Origin: Pelagerythrobacter marensis
GTDB taxonomy: Bacteria > Pseudomonadota > Alphaproteobacteria > Sphingomonadales > Sphingomonadaceae
Length of the DNA stretch: 64,000 bases
NCBI RefSeq assembly: GCF_036700095.1
Contig: NZ_CP144918.1
Span: 2,171,001-2,235,000, forward strand
Direction of reading: 5' to 3'
Position numbers and translations under genes: made by a program. The first letter of the stretch is position 1; each line of letters begins with the position of its first letter. Shown piece after piece: positions 9,256-17,136 of the stretch. The notes under the pieces were generated by a model. It saw only the letters and a list, made by a program, of their open reading frames with translations, made no database searches and was not told where the DNA came from.

Positions 9256-9305
9256 CACGCCGGACCCGCATCCCCCTTCGGCCTAACACATTTGGAGATC
9301 GTCAG

Positions 9306-10130
9306 GTGAACATTCGTAATCCCGTGATCGCAGCCGCCCTTGCCATGACCTTTGCCGGCTCTGCCGGAGCCGCAGAGCCGGGCAACGGCACCCCGACCTA
9401 TCGCCCCGGACACGACGCTTCGGTGGAGTTCCCGGCACCGCGCAAAGCCACGCGCAAGGACGGGGCCTTCGTGCCGCCGCGCAACGTCGCGATGGTCGCC
9501 CCGGGCATGACCAAGAACCAGATATACACCCTGCTGGACGTGCCGCACTTCCACGAAGGCCTGTTCTTCGTGCGGAAGTGGAACTACATCCTCAACTTCT
9601 ACACCGGCAAGGGGGACGAACACGTCGCCTGCCAGTACCAGATCCGGTTCGACAAGAAGGCGCGGGTCGAAAACACGTTCTTCCGCGATGCCGAATGCGT
9701 GCAGTTGCTCGACCGCCTGCTGGCGCCCGACGTCGTCACCGTCGCAGGGCCCGCCACGCCGGCCAAACCGGCCAAGACCTATCGCTTCAACTTCGCATTC
9801 GACAGCGCCGAGATCGACGATCGGGGCCATGCCACACTGCGCGAAGCGGCCGAGGAAGTCCGCGCCGGCGACTACCGGGAGGTTATCGTGACCGGGTTTA
9901 CCGACACGATGGGCGATACGGATTACAACGATGCGCTTGCCGCCCGCCGCGCGGCCGTGTCGGCCAGTGCCTTGCGCGGCATGGTCGGCGGGATTCCCGT
10001 CTATGCCCGGGCCGCGCGCGATCTGGAGGTTCCGACCGGCTCGCAGAAACGCGAGCTGCGCAACCGCCAGGTCCTGATCGAGCTGTACACGACCACCGTC
10101 GATCGTCCGGCGCCGGTAACCGATCGATGA
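9306..10130 (+). CDS. TpgA-like adhesin partner (BamE/OmlA-like plus OmpA peptidoglycan-binding domain)
   Basis: Exported protein of 274 residues. The signal peptide is AAALAMTFAGSAGA. A SmpA/OmlA (BamE)-like segment at about residues 60-130 contains PGMTKNQIYTLLDVPHF, KWNYILNFYTG and QIRFDKKARVENTFF. An OmpA C-terminal domain follows (about 150-262) with TGFTDTMGD and NDALAARRA, carrying the Asp and Arg that hold diaminopimelate. This two-domain layout directly after a trimeric autotransporter matches the known pairing of AtaA and TpgA in Acinetobacter, where the partner links the adhesin to peptidoglycan. The GTG start at 9306 is chosen because GGAG lies 8 bases upstream; the frame is open further upstream only inside the adhesin gene. 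The stop overlaps the next start (ATGA). Confidence 0.8.
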   Translation: MNIRNPVIAAALAMTFAGSAGAAEPGNGTPTYRPGHDASVEFPAPRKATRKDGAFVPPRNVAMVAPGMTKNQIYTLLDVPHFHEGLFFVRKWNYILNFYTGKGDEHVACQYQIRFDKKARVENTFFRDAECVQLLDRLLAPDVVTVAGPATPAKPAKTYRFNFAFDSAEIDDRGHATLREAAEEVRAGDYREVIVTGFTDTMGDTDYNDALAARRAAVSASALRGMVGGIPVYARAARDLEVPTGSQKRELRNRQVLIELYTTTVDRPAPVTDR

Positions 10131-10633
10131 TGGCCCGGCCGCATCTGCCGGGGCTTGCCGCCCTGACTTTCGTGGCCGCGTGCTGCGCGGCCCTGCCCCC
10201 GGGCCTTGCCGCGCAGGGCCGCGACGGGCCTTCGGCCCAGGCAGGCTCGCCCGCTGCGGCGCCCGCGCAGCTCGGGCCGAGCGATTTCCTCAACGCAGCG
10301 CTCCACATCGTGGCGGCGGTCGACCGCTACGAAATGGGCGAGATCTGGGACAAGTCCTCGCCGATCATGAAAGCGAGCATTCCGCGCGACCGCTTCGTCG
10401 GCAATACCGCGCAGCAGCGGGCCATGCTCGGCGCCGTCAGCAACCGCGAATGGCGCGCCATCATGCGCGTCGTGCTCGACACGGGCGACGGACCTCTGCC
10501 CCCGGGACGATACATGTCCGTCCGCTTCGCAACGGCAGGACAAAGCGGCATCACGATGGAAGAAGTCGTCTCCTTCCATCTCGACGCCGACGGACAATGG
10601 AAACTCGCCGGTTACACCATCAACCGGATGTAG
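10127..10633 (+). CDS. Exported DUF4019-like protein, second copy
   Basis: 168-residue exported protein. The signal peptide around LAALTFVAACCAALPPGLAA is followed by an A/P-rich linker and a domain with NREWRAIMR, PPGRYMSVRFA and a terminal GQWKLAGYTI, fitting DUF4019. It is a paralogue of the 2041-2589 product, so two such proteins bracket the adhesin and its TpgA-like partner. The start codon overlaps the preceding stop (ATGATG; the second ATG at 10130 is equally possible). Function is unknown; a periplasmic helper of adhesin biogenesis is an inference from position. Confidence 0.65.
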   Translation: MMARPHLPGLAALTFVAACCAALPPGLAAQGRDGPSAQAGSPAAAPAQLGPSDFLNAALHIVAAVDRYEMGEIWDKSSPIMKASIPRDRFVGNTAQQRAMLGAVSNREWRAIMRVVLDTGDGPLPPGRYMSVRFATAGQSGITMEEVVSFHLDADGQWKLAGYTINRM

Positions 10634-10735
10634 CACGACCCGCGGCATCGCCCGGGCGCCAGCGCCGAAGCGGGCGGACGATCCCATACGAAGCTGGACG
10701 GGCCTGTCGCGGGAGCGTATTTCGATGCCATAAGG

Positions 10736-10752
10736 CTTCGGACCTTCCGAAG
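10736..10752 (+). terminator. Short stem-loop after the adhesin operon
   Basis: CTTCGGA, loop CCT, TCCGAAG: a perfect 7-base-pair stem followed only by ATTTCG. It could end or stabilise the adhesin transcript, but the T-run is weak. Confidence 0.3.
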
Positions 10753-10775
10753 ATTTCGATGGGAACCCGTTTCAC

Positions 10776-11243
10776 TTGCTACGCAGAACCATTCTCGCCC
10801 TTGCATTGGTCGTCGCCGGATGCGCCACGCCCGCGAAAAGATTTGGCGAGATGCCGTTTGCCTTGTCCGAAGCGAGCGACCGAACGTTCCGAATGAGCGA
10901 AGAAAGCGCCGCTGCGGAGGCGGTGCGGCAAGTCCTGCTAGGCGCCGGCTTCAGCGAACGTCCCGACGCCGATCTGATCGTCGAGACGGGTTTTTCCGTC
11001 AGGCCGAAGGAACTGGCGATAGAAGCTGTCGGCGAGGACGGAGAGACGAAAGCAATTTCTCCACCTGCCGGCGGGATAGCCATGTTCTGCACACCGAAGG
11101 CATATGTTCTCAATATTGCGTTTGTCGATGCGCTTTCGGGCGAGGTGAATGCACGCAGCGGCGCTATCGTACGGAGGTGCCGGGCAGACGAGGATATCGT
11201 TCTCAGGGACCTTGCCGAGACCGCACTGACGGCGAGCGGCTGA
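10776..11243 (+). CDS. Putative lipoprotein of unknown function
   Basis: 155 residues with a short signal sequence and a good lipobox (ALVVAGC, Cys16), so probably lipid-anchored after export. The mature part has no motif I recognise. It contains SAAAEAVRQVLLGAGF, a short DLIVETGFSV stretch, and two late Cys residues that might form a disulfide. The start appears to be TTG at 10776; no ATG gives a complete signal peptide. It converges on the CHASE2 kinase gene with only three bases between the stops, so it is unlikely to belong to either neighbouring operon. Confidence 0.6.
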   Translation: MLRRTILALALVVAGCATPAKRFGEMPFALSEASDRTFRMSEESAAAEAVRQVLLGAGFSERPDADLIVETGFSVRPKELAIEAVGEDGETKAISPPAGGIAMFCTPKAYVLNIAFVDALSGEVNARSGAIVRRCRADEDIVLRDLAETALTASG

Positions 11244-11246
11244 AGC

Positions 11247-13457
11247 TCAGTCGATCGCCGAAAACGTCATGGTAACGCGCGTTCCGTGCGGCTGTCTGGC
11301 TTCGTAAGCTATCGTGCCGTTGTGGTGCTCGATCGCTGCCGCCACATAGGCAAGGCCCAGACCTGCCGAGAGCCCACCACCGCCGTTGCGGCCCAACCGT
11401 TTGCCGAAGCGCGCGAACGGAGCGTCGCGCCGCGCCGCGGGCATCCCGGGCCCGTCGTCTTCGATCGAGCATTCGATCCTGTCGCCTTCGCGCTTGACCG
11501 AGCACCGGACCAAGCCGCTCTCGGGGCTGAATTTTATCGCATTGTGGAGCAGGTTCACGAAAGCGCGCGACAGGCTGTCGCGTTCGGCCTCGATGAAGAG
11601 GTCGTGGGCCGAGCGATCGATTTCAACCTTGACGTTGCGGCTCGACGCGAATGGCCAAAGCTCGTCGGCTGCTTCCATGAGAAGATCGCAGAGTTCGACT
11701 TCCTCGGGATCGAACGAAACCGCCGAAAACCGCGCCATCTGAACAAAATCGTCCGAGAGCCGAAGCGTCTTTCGCGCCAGCGACTGGATACGCTCGACCA
11801 GCGCCTTGTCTTCGATCGCCGCCTGATGCTTTTCGAGGAGCATGATGATCGAGCTTTGCGGCGATCGCATATCGTGGCTGAGGAATTCCAGCATCTCGTC
11901 CCGTTCGCGCTGTGCCCGGCGAATTTCGCTTATATCGGCAAGCTGGAGGATCCATCCACGCTGCTCGCCCGAATGGTTCCGAAGCGGAAAGTGCCGTCTC
12001 GTATAGGTTTTCCCGTTTCCGAGACGCAGTTCGACAAGGTCCTCGTCGTCGGGGTTTGCATTCCCTTCCAATTCGCCAAGCCAGGCACGCAGCGGGTTGT
12101 CATCGCCCGGGGCGGCAAGAAGCGACCGGGCCGCCCGGTTGGCCAGGACGGTTTGCCCCGCATTGTCGGTAACGAGAATGGGATCGACGACGCTGTCGAT
12201 CGTATCGGACACCAGCCGGCGAAGGTCGCGCATTTCCGAGATCGCCGACTGCAGCCTCGCCGTTTGTCCGCCGATCGGATCGAGATAGGATTCCTCGGAC
12301 ATGTCGGAGCCGAGCGGCGTCTCCTCTTTCGACAAGGCATCGAGTTCTTTCGCGATCGCCCGGTCCACGGTTTGCAGCCGGCGCCAGCTCCACAGGGGGT
12401 AGGCAACCACCAGCCCGGCCAAAGCCGGGGTCGGAGGAATCCAGATATCGGCGGTTACCAGCAGTGCGGCAGGAATCGCGAGAGCCAGGACCAGCGTTGC
12501 GATCCAGGCAGAGAAGGCACCGGAAGGGCGCAGCCACCAGAACGAAACCAGCAGGAAGAAGGCCGGGAGCACCGCGGCCATCGTTCTGATCCTGTTGCCC
12601 GGCACGTCTATCGCCCGGTCGGCCAGCAGGCTGTTGAGCAGGTTGGCCTGCAGTTCGACACCGCTGCTGAGCGCCCCGGTGGTGTTCGGCACCCGGAACC
12701 GATCGCCCAGTCCCGCCGCGGTCGCCCCGACCAGCACGATCCGGTCCTCGATGAAATCGGACGGCACTTCGCCTGCGAGGACACTGGAAAAGGATGCGGT
12801 GCGGAAAGCGCCGGTGCCCGGCTGGAACGGAATGGTCGCGAAGGTTTCGTTCCTGTCGGCGAGGCGCTGGAAGACCGGGGAAGGATGGCCCAGAGCAGTG
12901 CGATAGGCGTGCTCCATCAGATGGACCCATTCGCGGCCCGATGCCGAAAAGGTGAGCGGCACCGACCGTGCCACGCCTCCCTCGTCCGGGATCAGGGCGA
13001 CCTGCCCCAGATTTCGCGCCGATTGCGCGAAGGCCGGGACGGGCAGTACCGCATCCACTACGCGCCCGTCCGTCCCCGGTGTTTCGAAGAGGACCGGTAG
13101 CGAAACGTTGCCGAGACGCTCGATCGATTGGGCGAAGTGCCGGTCTTCTTCGGCAGTTCCCGGTTCGGTAAACAGCACGTCGTAAGCGACCGCCGCGGGT
13201 TGCGCCCGGGCCAGCTGATCCAGGAGCCGCGCATGAATGTCGCGCGACCACGGCCACCTGCCGAGCGTGGCCATGCTTGCATCGTCTATCGCAACGAGGA
13301 GGATCCGATCGGATACCGGCGGAGCCGAAAGGCCGACGAGGAAGTCATAGACGATGTTGTCGGCGCGCACGGTCGTGCGGCCTGTGCCGAGCATCGCCGC
13401 AATCGCGAGGGTGATTGCAAGGACTGCACACCACTCGAGCAGAAACCTTACGCGCAA
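11247..13457 (-). CDS. CHASE2-domain sensor histidine kinase
   Basis: 736-residue membrane kinase. An N-terminal membrane segment is followed by an extracytoplasmic CHASE2 sensor (about residues 30-290; VAIDDASMATLGRWPWSR is typical). Three membrane helices follow (about 295-370), then a PAS-like segment (about 415-510), a HisKA domain with FLSHDMRSP (phosphoacceptor His528) and an HATPase domain (N box NLLHNAIKF, G1 DDGPGMP, G2 GLGLAYV). All catalytic boxes look intact. The only available start is TTG at 13457, right after an in-frame stop and just downstream of the FecR-domain gene stop. It is the last gene of the operon response regulator, FecR/LysM protein, kinase. The signal is unknown; CHASE2 domains sense extracytoplasmic cues. 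Confidence 0.9.
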   Translation of the reverse strand: MRVRFLLEWCAVLAITLAIAAMLGTGRTTVRADNIVYDFLVGLSAPPVSDRILLVAIDDASMATLGRWPWSRDIHARLLDQLARAQPAAVAYDVLFTEPGTAEEDRHFAQSIERLGNVSLPVLFETPGTDGRVVDAVLPVPAFAQSARNLGQVALIPDEGGVARSVPLTFSASGREWVHLMEHAYRTALGHPSPVFQRLADRNETFATIPFQPGTGAFRTASFSSVLAGEVPSDFIEDRIVLVGATAAGLGDRFRVPNTTGALSSGVELQANLLNSLLADRAIDVPGNRIRTMAAVLPAFFLLVSFWWLRPSGAFSAWIATLVLALAIPAALLVTADIWIPPTPALAGLVVAYPLWSWRRLQTVDRAIAKELDALSKEETPLGSDMSEESYLDPIGGQTARLQSAISEMRDLRRLVSDTIDSVVDPILVTDNAGQTVLANRAARSLLAAPGDDNPLRAWLGELEGNANPDDEDLVELRLGNGKTYTRRHFPLRNHSGEQRGWILQLADISEIRRAQRERDEMLEFLSHDMRSPQSSIIMLLEKHQAAIEDKALVERIQSLARKTLRLSDDFVQMARFSAVSFDPEEVELCDLLMEAADELWPFASSRNVKVEIDRSAHDLFIEAERDSLSRAFVNLLHNAIKFSPESGLVRCSVKREGDRIECSIEDDGPGMPAARRDAPFARFGKRLGRNGGGGLSAGLGLAYVAAAIEHHNGTIAYEARQPHGTRVTMTFSAID

Positions 13458-13460
13458 CGA

Positions 13461-14750
13461 TCATCCACCATCGGGCCGCGTGATTGTGAGCTTTTCATCA
13501 TCCGTCCAGTTTACGAACGTATCCCCCGAATCGGTTCGATAGACTCCGACGCGCCAGAAATACACTCCGGGCGGAAGTTTCCGGACCGACACTTCGGTAT
13601 CGGTGAGGCCGGTTTCATCGATCACGGGCGTTCCGCGTTCGCCGTCACGGAAGAGTTGCAGCCGATAGCGCCGCGTCCTGTCGCCTTCGTCGCCCCACCT
13701 GAACAGGTAACCGTCGCCCGAGCGTTCCACTTTCGCAGCGATCGTCTCCAGACTTCGCCTGAAAGAGTAGGTCTGCCGCATCCCGCGAAGCCCGCCTTCG
13801 CCAATCGCCGATACGCGCAGGAACAGGTTGCCGTTGGGCACCTGCGTAAACGCGAAATGCGGGGTGGCGGATTCGAGTTCTGCGAAGGCGTCGACGAAAC
13901 CCGCATCGGTTGCCAGAAGAGCGTAATAGCCGCTGGCACCCGCCACGGGCGTGACGTCGAACGACACGATCTCGCCGGCCTGCAGACGATCGGGATTCTC
14001 CAGGCTGGGGGCAGGCAGCAGATCGACCTGCTCGCCCCGGTCGTCTGCGTCGGCGATGAAGCCAAATCGTTCGGCCACTGTCCATGCCGAGCGCGTGCCT
14101 GGTTGCGAAACCGACACGCTGCCTTCGAATACCGCGGTGCCTGCCGTTCGGGAGTCCATGTCGTAGGACACCGTGAACTCGGTCCCCCGGACGGCCGTCA
14201 GCGAAATCGGCGTTTCGACATCGACGCTGCCTTTGCGCCCGGGGAAAGGCCGGACATTCGCATCGATCCGCCCCTTGTCGAGCTTGAACCGATAATCGAT
14301 CGCGTTGTCGATCAGGTATTTCCGCAGCCGGACGAGCTGTGCGCGGCTTTGCGACGGCATTGCGATACGCGATCCGTCCGACAGGGAAAGCGTCAGGAAA
14401 CTGTTCGCTGCGGTGGAGATCCGGGCGCCTTCGCGCAGCCGCATTCCCACCGCCGGAGCAATATTGCGACCGCCCATTTCGACCGCCACCGACCCGCGCA
14501 CGCTCGCGATCCTGGCTTCTTCGGGGACCCAGCGAAGCCAGTGACGGGGGATCGAACGGTGGCGGTTCGCCGTCAGCCGGCGGGCGTCGCGCACCCGCCA
14601 GATTCTCTGCAAGTCCCGCCAATCGTATTTGGGCAGGATATAGCGTTCGGCCAGTTCGGAAAGGGTATCGCCGGGCTTTACCTCGTACCGCACAGGGGCA
14701 TCGTGTGCCGGCTGAGCGGCGGCCGCGGCGGCAAGATAAAGCAGGCTCAG
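13461..14750 (-). CDS. Exported LysM and FecR-domain protein, probable CTG start
   Basis: About 429 residues. A short signal sequence (SLLYLAAAAAAQPAHDA) is followed by a LysM peptidoglycan-binding motif (RYEVKPGDTLSELAERYI), a FecR domain (about residues 85-190; GSVAVEMGG, SRIAMPSQS and ISLTAVRGTEFTV) and two fibronectin-like C-terminal units. There is no ATG, GTG or TTG near the signal peptide. A CTG at 14750 overlaps the response-regulator stop as CTGA and has AGGAGA upstream, so I chose this rare start. Fixed between a response regulator and a CHASE2 kinase, it is likely a periplasmic or wall-bound sensory accessory rather than an iron-citrate anti-sigma factor. Confidence 0.75.
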   Translation of the reverse strand: MSLLYLAAAAAAQPAHDAPVRYEVKPGDTLSELAERYILPKYDWRDLQRIWRVRDARRLTANRHRSIPRHWLRWVPEEARIASVRGSVAVEMGGRNIAPAVGMRLREGARISTAANSFLTLSLSDGSRIAMPSQSRAQLVRLRKYLIDNAIDYRFKLDKGRIDANVRPFPGRKGSVDVETPISLTAVRGTEFTVSYDMDSRTAGTAVFEGSVSVSQPGTRSAWTVAERFGFIADADDRGEQVDLLPAPSLENPDRLQAGEIVSFDVTPVAGASGYYALLATDAGFVDAFAELESATPHFAFTQVPNGNLFLRVSAIGEGGLRGMRQTYSFRRSLETIAAKVERSGDGYLFRWGDEGDRTRRYRLQLFRDGERGTPVIDETGLTDTEVSVRKLPPGVYFWRVGVYRTDSGDTFVNWTDDEKLTITRPDGG

Positions 14751-15451
14751 CCCTCTTCTCCTCGCAGGAAACGTTCCAACCGATAGCCGAAGCCCGATAT
14801 CGCCGCAATTCGCAGGCCGTTTTCGGGGACCAGCCGCAACTTTATGCGAATTCGTGAAATATGCACGTCCAGCGTCCTCGTCGGGAGGTCGGGATTGGCC
14901 TGCCAGATCGTTTCGAGAATATAGCCGCGCGAAAGCGGGCGATTGATGTTCTCGAACAGCATGAGCGCGAGGGCAAATTCCTTGCCGCTCACTTTCACGC
15001 ACTCCTTATCCATCCAGATCGACTGGGTGAGGCGATCGAATTCGTAGCGGTCGAACACGAGGCGGCGCGATTGCTGCTGCTGTTGCTGTTGCGATCGGCG
15101 ATTCACCGCCTCTACCCGTGCGCCGATGACGGAAGCGGATTCGGGCTTGACGATATAGTCGTCCGCCCCGGCCCGCAGCGCCTGCGCGATGGCGTCCTTG
15201 TCCGATCGGTTGGTCAACATGATGATGCCTGCCGAGGCATTGTGGCCCGAACGAAGCTGCTGCAGCAGGTCGAACCCCAGAATATCGGGCAAATGCCAGT
15301 CGAGCAGAATGACGTCGAAAGTGTCGCGGCGCAGGGCAGAGATAAATTTCTGCCCGTTGGAGTAGATCTCGCAGGCATGGCCAAGATCGCGCATCGAATC
15401 GCACACGAAAGCGGCAAGGTCATCGTCATCGTCAACAACAGCTATGCGCAT
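14747..15451 (-). CDS. OmpR/PhoB-type response regulator
   Basis: 234 residues. The receiver domain has the acidic cluster VVDDDDD, phosphoacceptor Asp51 in ILLDWHLPD, the conserved Thr of MLTN and Lys of YIVKP. A glutamine linker (seven Q) leads to a winged-helix DNA-binding domain (VSGKEFALALMLFENINRPLSRGYILETIW, written here in shortened form as VSGKEF to ETIW; TRTLDVHISRIRIKL). ATG 15451 is preferred over GTG 15457. It heads the operon with the FecR/LysM protein and CHASE2 kinase and is the probable output of that kinase. TTACA/TGTAA repeats upstream suggest autoregulation, and the adhesin leader carries the same motif. Confidence 0.9.
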   Translation of the reverse strand: MRIAVVDDDDDLAAFVCDSMRDLGHACEIYSNGQKFISALRRDTFDVILLDWHLPDILGFDLLQQLRSGHNASAGIIMLTNRSDKDAIAQALRAGADDYIVKPESASVIGARVEAVNRRSQQQQQQQSRRLVFDRYEFDRLTQSIWMDKECVKVSGKEFALALMLFENINRPLSRGYILETIWQANPDLPTRTLDVHISRIRIKLRLVPENGLRIAAISGFGYRLERFLRGEEG

Positions 15452-15529
15452 GGTCACCTCACCAGGCTGCGGCTCGAACGCCGGGCCGCTTTGCCGAATA
15501 TCTCAAAGCTGGCGCCTACCTAGGGGACT

Positions 15530-15577
15530 TTACAACAAATGTAACATGCGATCCGGGAGACGTTACAATGATTTACA
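15530..15577. promoter_or_regulatory. Candidate response-regulator operator with TTACA/TGTAA repeats
   Basis: TTACA at 15530, TGTAA at 15540 (5-base spacer), TTACA at 15563 and TTACA at 15573. TGTAAC (15540-15545) and GTTACA (15562-15567) also form an inverted repeat. The cluster lies about 80-125 bases upstream of the response-regulator start. OmpR-family regulators bind repeated half-sites like these and often autoregulate. Confidence 0.4.
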
Positions 15578-15718
15578 GCCCGCACCCGCCCGATCCGGCT
15601 ATCCGTTCGGAGTATGCTTTCGCCATACTGTCGATATCCGCGGACGTGAGGTCCGGCCGATCTCGATCGCAAAAGAGCGGTCGAAACAGCGTGCGGCCTC
15701 GCGATGAAAAGGGGGGCC

Positions 15719-15931
15719 ATGCTCCAGTACCGAACGCCTCGGCGTGTTTTTCAGCCGATCAGTATCCCGCTCTATCAAGCAGGAGGGGAGAATGCGTGCT
15801 CCTCTTGCGGCCATCGCCAATGGTTCATCGGGCGGACAACGGCGGAATGCGCTTTCTGCGGCATGGCGCTGCCGCTTACCCATGGGGCAGCGCTGCCGTC
15901 CGTTCCCGCAATCGAGCAATGGACGCGCTGA
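15719..15931 (+). CDS. Small zinc-ribbon protein
   Basis: 70 residues (75 if the ATG at 15704 is used). Two CxxC pairs spaced like a zinc ribbon are visible: CSSCGHRQWFIG and ECAFCGMALPL. I know of no assigned function; it may be a small nucleic-acid or protein-binding adaptor. The start is uncertain. AAGGGGGG sits just before the ATG at 15719, which favours neither start strongly. A very good AGGAGGGGAGA followed by ATG at 15792 belongs to a different frame whose product looks random, so I reject that reading. Confidence 0.55.
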   Translation: MLQYRTPRRVFQPISIPLYQAGGENACSSCGHRQWFIGRTTAECAFCGMALPLTHGAALPSVPAIEQWTR

Positions 15932-15975
15932 CGGCTCGTCGGTGCGCAGCCGGTGCCGGCTCGACGAAAACGATT

Positions 15976-17136
15976 CTACCCCAATATCGCGACGCTTCGA
16001 AGTATGATCCTCACCAGTTCCGTCTGTCTGCTCACGCCGACTTTGGCGAAAATTCTTTTCGAATAGGATCGCACCGTGCTTTCCGTCAGACCGAGCTGGT
16101 CGGCGGCTTCGGTCAGAGTGAATCCCTGGGTCAGCAAGCCCGCCAGGCGCGCTTCCGAGGGCGACAGATCGAACAGCGTCGCTATGATTTGCTCGAACGT
16201 TTCCCCGGGGGCAGGGTCGGTGGCGTATATGATCGCCCCGGGGCTTGCGTCGATGGGTGCCGAGCGCCCGCGTTCGATCGCGCGGATCAGAATGCCGAGC
16301 CCTTCGTTGTCCGGATCGGCGCATCGGAACGCGCGGACGAGGTTGCTCCGGCCGGTGCCGTCGATTCGATCGCTCAGCGTCTCTTTCAGGATTCGATCGA
16401 ACCTGCGCGAGTCCGTGCGGCCATGGACCGCGAGACGTCGGTCGACGAGATGGAAGGTCTCGCCCCTTCGGACACGCGATTCAGCGGCCCTGTTCATCCG
16501 CAGTACCCGGCCACGCCCGTCAAGAATGAATGTCGCAATTGTCAGCCGGTCCAAGGTGGAGGTCAGCACGCCGATCTCGCTCTCGTCGCGCTGGATGCGT
16601 GAAAACAGCTCCAGCGCGATCTGCACGTGCGGCCGCAAGGCGGCCATCAGGGCCTTGTGCCGGGCCGTGAAGCGGAAGCTTTCGGAATGTGCGATGAGGC
16701 CGAGGTTGCATTCGATCCCGCCAGGCTCCGCGACATACATGCCGAGCGCCTGCGCGATTCCGTAAGGTTTCATGACTTCCAGATAGAACTCGTCGCGTTC
16801 CAGCCCCTCGCGCGGGGCGACTTCCTCGAGCAGGAGGATCTCGCCGGTCCGCTTCAGCGCGTTGCTCATCGGGTCGAGATCGCCGAGCGCCGCCTGGCGC
16901 GAGTGGATCGTGCGCGCCACCTCGGGGTCGACCGCGGGAGGCTCCGCCCACAGCGTGACCGAGGCGAGCCCCTTGCGGCTGAGCTGGAGCGAGATCGCCG
17001 CATTGTCGCACCCTGCCGTCTCCGCCAGCGCCCGCAGGAAGGCGCGCCAGGGTTCCAGCTCGATCGGACCGCGATAGAGCGTCGCCAGCAGCTCGGGGTC
17101 GAGTGCCACGGTTTCGGTCTTCGCCCGCGCCGTCAT
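15976..17136 (-). CDS. LuxR-type transcriptional regulator beside the steroid operon
   Basis: 386 residues. The C-terminal LuxR helix-turn-helix (about residues 325-380) reads SPSEARLAGLLTQGFTLTEA and then LGLTESTVRSYSKRIFAKVGV, with the usual T-E-S-T-VRSY recognition helix. The N-terminal part (about 20-310) is a ligand- or PAS-like sensory region without a receiver domain; TIATFILDGRGRVLRMNRAA looks PAS-like. The start at 17136 overlaps the SDR stop (ATGA), so SDR and regulator form a leftward operon divergent from ipdA. LuxR-type TeiR controls testosterone catabolism in Comamonas, so a steroid-responsive regulator is plausible here. No KstR2-like TetR gene is present. Confidence 0.85.
   Translation of the reverse strand: MTARAKTETVALDPELLATLYRGPIELEPWRAFLRALAETAGCDNAAISLQLSRKGLASVTLWAEPPAVDPEVARTIHSRQAALGDLDPMSNALKRTGEILLLEEVAPREGLERDEFYLEVMKPYGIAQALGMYVAEPGGIECNLGLIAHSESFRFTARHKALMAALRPHVQIALELFSRIQRDESEIGVLTSTLDRLTIATFILDGRGRVLRMNRAAESRVRRGETFHLVDRRLAVHGRTDSRRFDRILKETLSDRIDGTGRSNLVRAFRCADPDNEGLGILIRAIERGRSAPIDASPGAIIYATDPAPGETFEQIIATLFDLSPSEARLAGLLTQGFTLTEAADQLGLTESTVRSYSKRIFAKVGVSRQTELVRIILRSVAILG

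Noticed and set aside
8643-9305. Upstream extension of the TpgA-like gene into the adhesin gene
   Set aside because: The extension reads the adhesin in another frame. GTG 9306 with GGAG gives a proper signal peptide.
13461-14750. FecR anti-sigma regulator of iron-citrate uptake
   Set aside because: No sigma factor or Fec receptor is adjacent. LysM and fibronectin-like parts and the kinase neighbour point to a different role.
15744-16007. 87-residue frame starting with a strong ribosome site (ATG 15792)
   Set aside because: The product is random-looking and serine/arginine-rich, while the alternative frame shows a clear double CxxC zinc ribbon.
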